Source: Algoriphagus sp. (GTDB lineage: Bacteria; Bacteroidota; Bacteroidia; Cytophagales; Cyclobacteriaceae). From it: a DNA stretch of 64,000 bases. The translations under genes and the position numbers were made by a program. Within the stretch, counting starts at the first letter, position 1. Each line of letters opens with the position of its first letter. The DNA lies in assembly GCA_023653075.1 (NCBI GenBank), contig JAMNXQ010000003.1:31268-95267 (forward strand), given 5' to 3'. This document shows, in pieces, positions 18,665-27,243 of the stretch. The notes beneath the pieces are model-generated. The model worked only from the letters and a program-made list of their open reading frames with translations, did not search any database and was not told the DNA's origin.

Positions 18665-20566
18665 TTAGACATCTACCTCAGTATCCACTTCTTCTAGTTC
18701 AGTTTTTGGGTCATCAAGGGCCAAATCTTTCTCTACTCTCAGATTATCAATAATGAACACCTGACGATCTGGAGTGTTTTTACCCATGTAGAAGGTGAGC
18801 AGGTCCACAATTTTGGTGTCTTTATTGAGTAGAATAGGATCCAAACGGATATCCTCTCCGATAAAGGTTCCAAATTCTTCAGGGGAAATTTCACCCAAAC
18901 CCTTAAATCGAGTAATCTCGGGCTTATTTCCCAACTTATGAATTGCTCGTTGCCGCTCTTCGTCTGAATAGCAATAGATCGTCTCCTTCTTGTTTCTTAC
19001 GCGAAACAAGGGCGTATCCAAAATAAATAAATGCCCATTTTTTACCAGATCTGGGAAAAACTGGAGGAAATAGGTCATGATTAACAAGCGAATATGCATC
19101 CCATCCACATCGGCATCGGTGGCAATTACAATCTTTCGGTAACGAAGGTTTTCGATGCCATCCTCAATGTTCAGCGCATGCTGAAGAAGGTTAAACTCCT
19201 CATTTTCATAAACCACCTTCTTGGTCATTCCGAAGCAATTGAGCGGCTTACCGCGAAGGGAAAAAACCGCCTGGGATTGCACATCCCTGCTTTTGGTAAT
19301 CGAGCCCGAGGCAGAATCTCCTTCGGTGATGAATAGCATCGTTTTATTCTTCAACTCCTCCTCTGCCTTGGGATCATCGTAATGCACGCGACAGTCTCGA
19401 AGTTTTTTATTGTGGAGATTCGCTTTTTTAGCCCGTTCGTTGGCTAATTTTTTGATGCCAGAGATTTCCTTACGCTCACGCTCAGACTGCAGGATTCGCT
19501 TCAATAGAGCATCAGCAGCTCCTGGGTTTTTGTGCAGGTAGTTATCCAGTTCGGTCTTGATGAAGTCGTTGACGAAGGTTCGCAAGGTAGGTCCATCTGG
19601 ACCAATGCTCTGTGATCCTAATTTGGTCTTGGTTTGGGATTCAAATACAGGTTCCTGCACCCGAACCGCAATAGCCGCCACCACGGATTGTCTGATATCA
19701 GATGCATCAAAATCTTTCTTGTAAAACTCCCGAATGGTCTTTACGATAGCTTCCCGAAACGCAGCTAGGTGAGTCCCTCCTTGGGTCGTGTATTGTCCAT
19801 TGACAAAGGAATAGTATTCTTCTCCATAACTTCCAGAGTGCGTAATGGCTACCTCTATGTCATTTCCTTTCAAGTGAATGATCGGGTACCGAATACTTTC
19901 TTCATCCACTTTGTTGGATAGTAAATCGAATAATCCTCGATCCGAGAAGTACTTTTTCCCATTGAATTGGATACTTAAGCCTGCATTCAAGTAGGCATAG
20001 TTCCACATCTGATTTTCCAGATACTCTGGAATAAAGTGATAATTCTTAAAGATGGAGGCGTCTGGGGAAAACACAATCTTGGTTCCATTTCGATCCGAGG
20101 ACTTACCTACAGGTGGGTCATTGACTAGAATTCCTTTTTCAAATTCAGCCACCTTGGTATCCCCCTCTCGAAAGGATTGCACCTTAAAAAAATCAGATAG
20201 AGCGTTTACCGCTTTGGTACCCACCCCATTCAAGCCTACCGATTTTTGGAAGGCACCGGAATCGTATTTACCACCTGTATTAATCTTAGAAACGCAGTCA
20301 ATCACTTTTCCAAGGGGAATTCCTCTTCCGTAATCCCGAACTTCCACCTTATGCTCTGTGATTTTAACCTCGATAACTCGACCATGGCCCATCATGTGTT
20401 CATCAATGGAGTTATCCAAGATTTCTTTCACCAACACATAGATTCCATCGTCAGGCGCACTACCATCGCCTAACTTTCCAATATACATCCCTGGTCTCAA
20501 ACGGATATGCTCTCTCCAATCCAGCGAACGGATGCTGTCTTCAGTATAGTTTACTTGTGCTGCCAT
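18665..20566 (-). CDS. parE: DNA topoisomerase IV subunit B
   Basis: A 633-residue ATPase subunit. The GHKL ATP site is seen in [13 protein letters not shown] (about 47-59), DYGRGIP (about 78-84) and [14 protein letters not shown]; the TOPRIM metal site is TEGDSASG (about 413-420) with DADVDGMH (about 483-490). No large insert of the GyrB type is present. It lies 51 bases upstream of parC on the same strand, forming the parEC pair. Confidence 0.9.
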   Translation of the reverse strand: MAAQVNYTEDSIRSLDWREHIRLRPGMYIGKLGDGSAPDDGIYVLVKEILDNSIDEHMMGHGRVIEVKITEHKVEVRDYGRGIPLGKVIDCVSKINTGGKYDSGAFQKSVGLNGVGTKAVNALSDFFKVQSFREGDTKVAEFEKGILVNDPPVGKSSDRNGTKIVFSPDASIFKNYHFIPEYLENQMWNYAYLNAGLSIQFNGKKYFSDRGLFDLLSNKVDEESIRYPIIHLKGNDIEVAITHSGSYGEEYYSFVNGQYTTQGGTHLAAFREAIVKTIREFYKKDFDASDIRQSVVAAIAVRVQEPVFESQTKTKLGSQSIGPDGPTLRTFVNDFIKTELDNYLHKNPGAADALLKRILQSERERKEISGIKKLANERAKKANLHNKKLRDCRVHYDDPKAEEELKNKTMLFITEGDSASGSITKSRDVQSQAVFSLRGKPLNCFGMTKKVVYENEEFNLLQHALNIEDGIENLRYRKIVIATDADVDGMHIRLLIMTYFLQFFPDLVKNGHLFILDTPLFRVRNKKETIYCYSDEERQRAIHKLGNKPEITRFKGLGEISPEEFGTFIGEDIRLDPILLNKDTKIVDLLTFYMGKNTPDRQVFIIDNLRVEKDLALDDPKTELEEVDTEVDV

Positions 20567-20569
20567 GGA

Positions 20570-21067
20570 CTAGTTTACTCCCACTTGAGTGGATTTAAAT
20601 TTTTTGAAAAGCAAGACAAATAAGCCTCCTACCCATAGGAAAAGGATAATTGGCATTAAATAAAACCAAAAGTTGTAGGCAGCAGCACTTAGCTCCTCTT
20701 GATTGTTGATCGCATGGACGTAAAGTGCTGCAAGTGCTAAACTAAAGTTGACCCAACCTCCAAAGGAATAAAACCAAAGCAACAAATAATCTCGATAGGG
20801 ATCCCCTATAGGAAATAAGCGATGTAATTTTTGATTGGTTTTGGTCTCCAATGTTTTTGGGGTATAAATTGTCACTAGGTTCAATAGGAAAAACCCAATC
20901 GCTAGACCATAAAAAAACGTGCTTTTTGGATATTCACGAAGAAGGGCGCCTTGGTCATCTAGCCGAATGCCAATTTGCTCAGGGAGTGCAGCATAGAAAT
21001 ACAAGAGCGTAAAAAGAAAAACTAGTACGCCCAAAAAATAGAAAACCTTTCCGAATCTATAATACAT
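20570..21067 (-). CDS. small four-helix membrane protein of unknown function
   Basis: A 165-residue protein starting MYYRFGKVFYFL. I chose the ATG at 21065-21067; a longer frame starts only at a TTG and adds 23 residues that do not look like a leader. Four hydrophobic stretches (about 8-24, 48-66, 91-111, 134-156) predict an inner-membrane protein. It sits three bases upstream of parE, so it probably heads the parE-parC-trmH transcript. I do not recognise the family. Confidence 0.7.
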   Translation of the reverse strand: MYYRFGKVFYFLGVLVFLFTLLYFYAALPEQIGIRLDDQGALLREYPKSTFFYGLAIGFFLLNLVTIYTPKTLETKTNQKLHRLFPIGDPYRDYLLLWFYSFGGWVNFSLALAALYVHAINNQEELSAAAYNFWFYLMPIILFLWVGGLFVLLFKKFKSTQVGVN

Positions 21068-21227
21068 GAAATATGGGATTAAGCTTGCAATATAACCGTT
21101 TTGAGTGAACCTTATGTCCTCTTGTCCTATTCGCAAGTGACAATTTTAGTCAAAATTTAATTTTAGATCGAGTTCACGCGAACCCTATCAAAATTCCAAC
21201 GATCTTTGGCATTTCAAAACCTCCTCC

Positions 21228-21614
21228 ATGAAAAATTCAGTTCTGCTTTTCTCCCTTTTTATTTTCAGTTGGCTCAGCGCCTGTAGCAGTGCGGTAGATG
21301 CTGGTAATATCAATTTAGAAAACTGGAAATCGGACCGCTATGGATGTAAGGGTTTACGGTTGCAGGATATAGAGGCGTTTCGGACTATCAAAAATCAATT
21401 TCTGGGAATAGACAATCAGGCCATAATCAAGACTTTTGGAAGGCCAGATCGAGTGGAATTGGTGGACAAGAGCCAAAGTTTTTTCTTTTATTTCCTTGAG
21501 CCCAGTTCGGATTGCGCAGGTGTTGAACATAAAAAAGAACCCTTGCGAGTTCTCTTTCGAATGAATGCTTTGAGTAAAGTTTCTGAGGTAACGATTACAG
21601 ACCTGAATCCATAA
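21228..21614 (+). CDS. small lipoprotein, possibly BamE-like fold
   Basis: A 128-residue lipoprotein: signal peptide with lipobox LSAC (Cys19), then a soluble domain with KNQFLGIDNQAIIKTFGRPDRVELVDKS (in part), a pattern of helix, G-x-P turn and strands that recalls the SmpA/BamE fold. This is a shape resemblance only. Two other Cys (residues 39 and 99) could form a disulfide. The 3' end overlaps the ROK kinase gene on the other strand by 20 bases, tail to tail. Confidence 0.65.
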   Translation: MKNSVLLFSLFIFSWLSACSSAVDAGNINLENWKSDRYGCKGLRLQDIEAFRTIKNQFLGIDNQAIIKTFGRPDRVELVDKSQSFFFYFLEPSSDCAGVEHKKEPLRVLFRMNALSKVSEVTITDLNP

Positions 21615-22527
21615 AGCACAAGGCAGCAGCGCCTAGGGTTCCTGCATTATTTTCAAGAGTGGCTTTTTTCAACCTCAGATCCTTCACGTAGTAAGGCGTC
21701 AAATATTTTCGGGTATTGTATTCGATGGTAGGCATCATAAACTCCAATCCAGCCGCAATACCCCCACCAAAATAGACATCTGTCACATCCAAAACCCGGA
21801 TGGTAGACACGATGGATTCACTGATGATCTCGGCTACTTCTTTAAATACCATTAGCGAAACCTCATTGCCCATGCGGGCAGTATCCACCAAAAGGTGTGT
21901 TCCCAATTCCTTACCGACCAACTCCCCTGCCTTTTCTGGATAAGCAGCAATCAAATTGGCCATAATCTTTAAAATCCCTTGACGGCCTACCAGAGATTCG
22001 AGCCCAGCATTTCCGCGTGATAGCATGTGCCCCATTTCTAAAGCATTTCCTCTAGAACCTTTAAAGACTTCACCATCCAGCACCAAAGCACTGCCAATGC
22101 CTGTACCCATGGTTATAAACAAGAAATTGGAAGAAACATCTCCTTTTCCAAATTGGAATTCCCCTATTGCAGCCGCCGCTGCATCATTTTCTAAGAAAAA
22201 ATCGTGGTTGGGGTATTTAGCTTTTAGCGTAGCCTTCAATGGATAATTATTCAAGCCGGGAATGGCAGGGATTTCCCTTGGAGTCATTCGATCCTTGCTA
22301 ATCATTCCTGGAAGACCTATTCCTATCTTTTTTACCTGAGGAAACTTGGAGAGGTAAGTGCCAATTACTTTCACAAAATTGGGTCCAAATCCTTCACCAT
22401 GTTCCCGGTAAGCAGTGGTGTCCTCTTTGTAAAACTCACAAATTGTACCCGATCTATCTACTAATCCAATCTTGAGATGTGTACCTCCAACATCTACTCC
22501 TAAAAACTGAGTATCCGAAATATTCAT
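21595..22527 (-). CDS. ROK family sugar kinase-like protein
   Basis: A 310-residue protein with the ASKHA ATP-binding start LGVDVGGTHLKIGLVD (about 9-24), GLPGMIS (about 73-79), ENDAAAAAIGE (about 117-127) and TMGTGIGSALVLDG (about 139-152). ROK proteins are glucokinases, other sugar kinases or repressors. No helix-turn-helix domain precedes the kinase part, so an enzyme is likely. The usual zinc motif C-x-C-G-x-x-G-C-x-E is replaced by RGNAGLESLVG after GHM. Probable glucokinase-like, substrate not determined. Confidence 0.8.
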   Translation of the reverse strand: MNISDTQFLGVDVGGTHLKIGLVDRSGTICEFYKEDTTAYREHGEGFGPNFVKVIGTYLSKFPQVKKIGIGLPGMISKDRMTPREIPAIPGLNNYPLKATLKAKYPNHDFFLENDAAAAAIGEFQFGKGDVSSNFLFITMGTGIGSALVLDGEVFKGSRGNALEMGHMLSRGNAGLESLVGRQGILKIMANLIAAYPEKAGELVGKELGTHLLVDTARMGNEVSLMVFKEVAEIISESIVSTIRVLDVTDVYFGGGIAAGLEFMMPTIEYNTRKYLTPYYVKDLRLKKATLENNAGTLGAAALCFMDSGL

Positions 22528-22560
22528 AGTTTACTGTGCCTTTTTTGTTCGCTAAAAAAG

Positions 22561-22568
22561 CAAAACTA
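22561..22568 (-). promoter_or_regulatory. possible -7 promoter element for the ROK gene
   Basis: Read on the minus strand this is TAGTTTTG, an exact TAnnTTTG match, 33 bases upstream of the ROK start. No TTG is seen at the right distance upstream, and it sits just after the YkgJ stop codon, so support is limited. Confidence 0.25.
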
Positions 22569-22573
22569 TTCCT

Positions 22574-23068
22574 TTACTTCTTATAATCTTTGTTGATCTC
22601 ATAAAATATTTTGAGGACTGCTGGACATACCAAAGTGTTTTTCAGCGTTAAATCCATGATTCCGAGCATGTTCTTTCGATCGGTATGTGGGTATTCTCTG
22701 CAGGCTTTTGGACGGTCTTCGTAGACCAAACACCCGTTATCCTTGCCTAAAAAAGGACAAGGAGCGCCTTTGAACACGTAATCTCCTTCCTCATCTCGAA
22801 AAAGATAGGTTTCTATAAATTCACTGGAACGCATTCGAAACACCTTGGACAATCGATCTATGTCCGTTTGGATCAAAATAGGACTTGTGGTCTTGCAACA
22901 GTTTGCACAATCCAAACAATTTATCGTTGAAAAAACCTGATTATGGGCCTCCTGAAATTTGGCGTCGAGGTTTTTGGGACGGGTAGCCTTGATCTTATCC
23001 TTGATTTTTTTGTTGGCCGGAAACTCCGACTTACTCTCCTTGGAAAACTTTTCTAGATCTAGGGACAT
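22574..23068 (-). CDS. YkgJ family cysteine cluster protein
   Basis: The 164-residue protein has the CxxCxxCC cluster at C51, C54, C57, C58, followed by C104 in APCPFLG, C113 in NGCLVYEDRP and C123 in KACREYP, the full set for this metal-binding (zinc or iron) family. Members are thought to bind a metal or an iron-sulfur centre; the cellular role is unclear. It lies between the CvfB-like gene and the ROK gene on the same strand, with gaps of 54 and 46 bases. Confidence 0.88.
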   Translation of the reverse strand: MSLDLEKFSKESKSEFPANKKIKDKIKATRPKNLDAKFQEAHNQVFSTINCLDCANCCKTTSPILIQTDIDRLSKVFRMRSSEFIETYLFRDEEGDYVFKGAPCPFLGKDNGCLVYEDRPKACREYPHTDRKNMLGIMDLTLKNTLVCPAVLKIFYEINKDYKK

Positions 23069-23122
23069 CGGAGGAATTGCTCAAGTAGTTTAAAGGGGAC
23101 CAAGGAATTATCATCAAGAGGC

Positions 23123-23956
23123 TTAATCCTTGCTCAGTGAAATTCCATCTGCATGGATGGTAATCTCTTGGGCTTTGTACAATTGTCCAATACACTGCTT
23201 AAACTGCTTTTTGCTCATTCCCAAGACTTTTTGAATTGCCTCTGGCTCCGATTTGTCATGCAAGGGTAAAAATCCTTTTTCTTGAAGCATTAGAAGGATT
23301 TTCTCAGACCCCTCTTCATACCTTACCCGCCCGAATGGAAGCAATTGAAGATCAAGTTTACCATCCTCCCTACGTTTCTTCACCCAAAGTTTACGGATTT
23401 CTCCTAAAGTTAAGTCCTGAAAAACCTCATTGGCATAGAGCAGCCCTTCGTAGCGGTCCTCCAACAAAACCTTGTAACCTAACTCTGTTTTTTCAAAAAT
23501 CAAGCCTTGGCATTCGCTTCCTGGTAGGTAGTCCTTTGGTGCAGGATACATAAATTCACGGTACTTACTCACTCCAATCAATCGATTGGATCGGTAATCT
23601 GCACAAAGTCGTATTAAGTATTGTTGACCAGCGGTCATTGGCTTCGCCATCTCCACATTGGGCACAAAAAGATCTTTCAAAAGACCCCAATCCATAAATG
23701 CCCCAAAGGAGGTTACCTCCTTGCAGGTCAATACCCCAAATTCATCCAAAAGCAATAAGGGGGTATCGGTCACAGCCACGGGCCTATCCTCACTATCCGT
23801 ATACACAAAAACAGTTACCTCATCCCCCGCTTGCTCTTGCCCAGTTAAATACCCTTTAGGAAGCAATACTTCTTCACCAGTACTCAGCGCTAAATATGCC
23901 CCAAAATCTGTAAATCGGTTAATTTGTAAGCGGTTGACAAGTCCAAGTTCTTTCAT
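23123..23956 (-). CDS. CvfB-like S1 RNA-binding protein
   Basis: A 277-residue protein starting MKELGLVNRLQINRFTDFGAYL. I placed the start at 23956 because the longer frame to 24076 adds 40 residues with no family look. Several S1/S1-like OB folds are visible (RFTDFGAYL near 14-22; SFGAFMDWGL near 82-91; KTELGYKVLLEDRYEGLLY near 157-175), with a winged-helix-like end (QKVLGMSKKQFKQCIGQLYKA). This matches the CvfB/YitL family, RNA-binding regulators of gene expression. Confidence 0.82.
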   Translation of the reverse strand: MKELGLVNRLQINRFTDFGAYLALSTGEEVLLPKGYLTGQEQAGDEVTVFVYTDSEDRPVAVTDTPLLLLDEFGVLTCKEVTSFGAFMDWGLLKDLFVPNVEMAKPMTAGQQYLIRLCADYRSNRLIGVSKYREFMYPAPKDYLPGSECQGLIFEKTELGYKVLLEDRYEGLLYANEVFQDLTLGEIRKLWVKKRREDGKLDLQLLPFGRVRYEEGSEKILLMLQEKGFLPLHDKSEPEAIQKVLGMSKKQFKQCIGQLYKAQEITIHADGISLSKD

Positions 23957-24117
23957 GTAGCAAAGGTAAAAATTAATCCTATTTGCAGGAGGATAAAAAA
24001 TGACCCCAGCATTGGCAGGAAAGCAGATTGGCGAGTTGGAAATCGCAAGCCTTACCCGTAGTTTTGAAAACTTCAATTCACAAATAACCCACTAGACTTT
24101 CTAAAGAATTTAACTTC

Positions 24118-25008
24118 ATGAAAAACATAACAGTTATCGGCTCAGGAACCATGGGCAATGGCATTGCTCACCTTTTTGCGCTGCAAGGATTTGCTGTTGC
24201 CTTGGTGGATCTTTCTGCTGAGCAACTGACCAAAGCAGTGGCGACCATTTCCAAAAACATGGATCGGCAGATCAACAAGGGTACCCTAAGCGAAGCCGAA
24301 AAAGCGGCTGCCTTACAGCGCATCCAAACACACACAGACCTTGCTTCTGGTGTAAAGCATGCCGATCTAGTGGTAGAAGCTGCTACTGAGAAAGTTGATA
24401 TAAAGTTGGAACTCTTCAGTCAATTGGACCAGTTGGCACCTGCAAATGCAGTTTTGGCTTCCAATACCTCTTCCATTTCGATTACCCAAATCGCTGCGGT
24501 AACTCAGCGACCTACCCAAGTGATCGGGATGCATTTTATGAACCCAGTTCCTGTCATGAAGTTGGTCGAAGTGATTCGAGGCTATGCTACTTCAGATGAA
24601 ATCACAACTCAAATCATGCAACTTTCCCTTCAATTGGATAAGGTGCCAGTCGAAGTTCAGGACTACCCAGGATTTGTGGCCAACCGAATTTTGATGCCCA
24701 TGATCAACGAGGCCATTTATACCTTGTACGAGGGAGTAGCCGGCGTTTCGGAAATCGATACGGTGATGAAGTTGGGTATGGCACATCCCATGGGACCCCT
24801 CCAACTTGCAGATTTTATCGGTTTGGATGTGTGCCTTTCCATATTACGCGTACTTCATGACGGCTTTGGTAACCCAAAATATGCTCCCTGTCCCCTATTG
24901 GTCAACATGGTTACGGCTGGATTCAAGGGCGCAAAATCAGGAGAAGGGTTTTACAGCTACCCTGCCGGTACCAAAGATTATCCCGTATCCCCAAGATTTT
25001 CAAAGTAA
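24118..25008 (+). CDS. 3-hydroxybutyryl-CoA dehydrogenase
   Basis: A 296-residue, single 3-hydroxyacyl-CoA dehydrogenase. The NAD site is IGSGTMGNGIAHL (about 6-18); SNTSSISITQIA (about 118-129) and GMHFMNPVPVMKLVEVI (about 141-157, catalytic His and family signature) follow; the C-terminal helical domain has PGFVANRILMPMINEA. It reduces acetoacetyl-CoA or oxidises 3-hydroxybutyryl-CoA, which ties in with the CoA-transferase genes at 4-5.4 kb. It is 11 bases ahead of the deoxynucleoside kinase and likely co-transcribed. Confidence 0.92.
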   Translation: MKNITVIGSGTMGNGIAHLFALQGFAVALVDLSAEQLTKAVATISKNMDRQINKGTLSEAEKAAALQRIQTHTDLASGVKHADLVVEAATEKVDIKLELFSQLDQLAPANAVLASNTSSISITQIAAVTQRPTQVIGMHFMNPVPVMKLVEVIRGYATSDEITTQIMQLSLQLDKVPVEVQDYPGFVANRILMPMINEAIYTLYEGVAGVSEIDTVMKLGMAHPMGPLQLADFIGLDVCLSILRVLHDGFGNPKYAPCPLLVNMVTAGFKGAKSGEGFYSYPAGTKDYPVSPRFSK

Positions 25009-25019
25009 AAACTACCTCC

Positions 25020-25637
25020 ATGCATTTAGCAGTATCTGGAAATATTGGCAGCGGCAAAACCACGCTTACCGAAAAATTAGCAAAACATTACGGCTGGAAG
25101 GCTGAATTTGAGGCGGTAGATGATAATCCCTACCTGCCCGATTTTTACGAAGACATGAAGCGCTGGTCTTTTCACTTGCAGGTTTACTTTTTGAATTCCC
25201 GTTTCAACCAACTGAAAACCATCCAAGGAAGAAGTGAATCGACCATCCAAGACCGGACGATTTACGAGGATGCTTATATTTTTGCGGCAAACCTTTACAA
25301 AAGCAAGCTCTTGACAGAGCGAGACTATGCCAATTACAAGAGTCTATTTGATTCCATGATTTCCCATGTAAAGGCTCCAGATCTTTTGATCTATCTGAAA
25401 GCGAATATCCCCAAACTTGTAGGTCAAATCGAAAAGCGTGGAAGAAGTTACGAGACGGCCATGCGCATCGACTACTTAAAAAACCTGAACGCACACTACG
25501 AGGAATGGATTGCGGGTTACACAGAAGGAAAGCTGTTAATTATAGATGTCAACAAGTTAGATTTTGTGGAGCGCTCCGAAGACTTTTCCCTAATTGTAGA
25601 AAAAATTGAGCGAGAAATGTTTGGACTTTTTTCCTAA
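25020..25637 (+). CDS. deoxynucleoside kinase
   Basis: A 205-residue kinase of the dNK/dGK type. It has a P-loop SGNIGSGKTTL (6-16), the ERS-type segment QDRTIYEDAYIFA (about 77-89), and the lid-like arginine cluster EKRGRSYE (about 138-145). It phosphorylates deoxynucleosides for salvage; purine versus pyrimidine preference cannot be read safely. No signal peptide. It overlaps nothing and converges on the minus-strand operon downstream. Confidence 0.9.
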   Translation: MHLAVSGNIGSGKTTLTEKLAKHYGWKAEFEAVDDNPYLPDFYEDMKRWSFHLQVYFLNSRFNQLKTIQGRSESTIQDRTIYEDAYIFAANLYKSKLLTERDYANYKSLFDSMISHVKAPDLLIYLKANIPKLVGQIEKRGRSYETAMRIDYLKNLNAHYEEWIAGYTEGKLLIIDVNKLDFVERSEDFSLIVEKIEREMFGLFS

Positions 25638-25660
25638 TCCTAGCCTATTCTACTTAAATC

Positions 25661-26308
25661 TTATAAGGCCAATTTCCGCATCAACCACCCAAACAGCATG
25701 TTTCGCTGCTCTTCCTTCGGATTAATTAAGAGTTGATCCAATCGCTTCAAGGAGCCCCCAATCATGAGGGTCTCGTAGGGGCTTAACCGGATCAATTTGT
25801 ATCCATGGACACGAGTCAGTAAATCCACTTGCAAGTGATTGTAAGCGCTTAATTTCCATCCAGTAGCACCAACACCATGAAAACCTCCAGGATCTGATGG
25901 GCGACCAAAAATACGTGTCGCCAGTGGAGGACCATCCCAAATTCGCTGGGACATACCCGCCTTTAATGCCTCTTTTTCAAAAGTTCTACAAAGTCGTTTG
26001 TGCCCTTCAAAGAAGGTATACTGAAATTCTTCATACATCGGGGATCGCAAACTAATTCCACGGTAACGGTTAAAATTCACATCCTCATCCCAAATCAGCA
26101 GGGTTCTTCCCAACTTTAAATCAACCGGAACTTTTTCAAAAAGGGGAAATGGTCCTGTTCCTCCTAAATCTTCCAAAGCAGCGGTCAACCAGGATTTACT
26201 GCGCTCATCTAAGTAGCGGGGTTGAACTTCAAAATCTACCTGCTAATCGTAAGTAGCCCCTCCTTCCTTCAAGATTAGATCCAGTTGCCTGGTCATCAGG
26301 TGCTCCAT
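25661..26308 (-). pseudogene. conserved-looking gene with in-frame TAG (unknown family)
   Basis: The minus-strand frame runs from ATG 26306-26308, four bases after the DUF2452 stop, to 25661. It reads MEHLMTRQLDLILKEGGATYD, then TAG (26243-26245), then QVDFEVQPRYLDERSKSW and on into a 175-residue open stretch. The residue mix upstream of the stop is coding-like and the start sits in a normal operon position. After the TAG the first candidate start is a TTG at 26186-26188, and the first ATG comes about 50 codons later. It may be a pseudogene by one base change, a sequencing error or readthrough. The product is a soluble protein of about 215 residues; I do not recognise the family. Confidence 0.6.
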
Positions 26309-26312
26309 GGTC

Positions 26313-26771
26313 CTAACTTACGTCTCGAAGGATTTCCCAGGTGTGGTCAGCCAATAATTTGATTTCAGCTACAAAATTGGCCCAGTTCTTTTTTCTTCCC
26401 CATTCTTCAGGGGCGATCATGCTTAAAAAATCCGTTCCATCCTCTTTTTGGTAGAGAAAATAGCGGTGGTTGATCAAGGGTTCAAAGGAGATCGAAGCCT
26501 GGTAAATGCGTTCTGAAACTTCGATACGAGACCGAATTTTCTTGGCTTGATCTGCCAAAAGTTTCATTTGATCGTAGATCTGGGCCATTTGCATATCGGT
26601 CTGACTATGCATTGCCGCTACTGCCCTACCTGTAATCTTTCCCTTGTCTTCTGGTTTGATAATCGCACTACCTGCATGGTGTGCATAGGGCAAAATCCCA
26701 GGATTCTCAGTCGTCTTTTCTTTCATCAAATCCAGATCCAAACGATCAACATCAATCTTTTTTCCAATCAT
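26313..26771 (-). CDS. DUF2452 domain protein
   Basis: The 152-residue protein contains NPGILPYAHHAGSAIIKPEDKGKI (about 23-46, in part), the hallmark of DUF2452, followed by a helical region (AQIYDQMKLLADQAKKI) and a C-terminal part with aromatic residues. No signal peptide or membrane helix. It starts 5 bases after the small membrane protein gene and ends 4 bases before the interrupted gene, so the three form one operon. Function is unknown. Confidence 0.82.
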   Translation of the reverse strand: MIGKKIDVDRLDLDLMKEKTTENPGILPYAHHAGSAIIKPEDKGKITGRAVAAMHSQTDMQMAQIYDQMKLLADQAKKIRSRIEVSERIYQASISFEPLINHRYFLYQKEDGTDFLSMIAPEEWGRKKNWANFVAEIKLLADHTWEILRDVS

Positions 26772-26776
26772 GCCTA

Positions 26777-26926
26777 CTATTTTTCAACTTCTGTAGAAAT
26801 TCGTTCTTTCAAATTACCCTTAGAGCCTGGAAAAGTGGTTCTTCTAGAGATGTCATAACTCACGTAGAGAATGCCCAGCATGAATAAAACAAAAAGCAAC
26901 AAGAAGATTTTTTTATTTTTCTGCAT
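26777..26926 (-). CDS. 49-residue single-pass membrane protein
   Basis: The frame ATG 26924-26926 to TAG 26777-26779 gives MQKNKKIFLLLFVLFMLGIL and a polar tail YVSYDISRRTTFPGSKGNLK, then ERISTEVEK. It has a positively charged N-terminus, one helix (about 7-23) and a basic tail. Tight spacing to the DUF2452 gene (5 bases) and the coding-like tail support it. No family is recognised. Confidence 0.65.
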   Translation of the reverse strand: MQKNKKIFLLLFVLFMLGILYVSYDISRRTTFPGSKGNLKERISTEVEK

Positions 26927-27243
26927 CAGCTAAAAGATTCAACACACAAAATTAACGATTACCACCCTTTTTGTTTCTGTTTGATTCCCTCATTTTTAAA
27001 ATTCTTTCCAATCCCAAAAGAACTGAGTACACATTCAAGGTTACTTAAAAGTTTAAAACTCATTAGCTACTCAATTGTTAAAAAACTCTTGTTGAAAAAT
27101 TACCTAGGTAATTTCCACCAATGGAATACCTCTAAAGTCTTAGATTTATAAATTGCAAGGAACACACCCTTGATTCTTGTTCATGGAATTCAAAAACCAT
27201 CCAATGGTCTCCGTTCCGAATTAAACTCACTTGTTACAGCCTT
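26927..27243. other. divergent intergenic region with palindrome
   Basis: This AT-rich region separates the minus-strand DUF2452 operon from the plus-strand S9 peptidase gene. It holds no frame that I can support, and its one clear structure is the 18-base palindrome at 27097-27114. TATAAATTGC near 27147 is only a partial match to the Bacteroidota -7 element. Confidence 0.5.
27097..27114. promoter_or_regulatory. 18-base perfect palindrome (candidate operator)
   Basis: AAATTACCTAGGTAATTT is self-complementary over all 18 bases. It lies roughly midway between two divergent genes, 130 bases from the S9 peptidase start and 171 from the small membrane protein start. A dimeric regulator site is the simplest reading. 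Confidence 0.4.

Noticed and set aside
21068-21136. N-terminal extension of the membrane protein gene before parE
   Set aside because: It begins at a TTG and the added residues lack signal or membrane character; ATG 21067 is preferred.
22538-22561. A/T hairpin between YkgJ and ROK genes as a terminator
   Set aside because: The arms are mostly A and T with no T-run beyond the stem on the transcribed strand, so termination is not supported.
26547-26887. Plus-strand frames over the DUF2452 operon
   Set aside because: They are antisense to a gene with a recognised domain and have odd composition.
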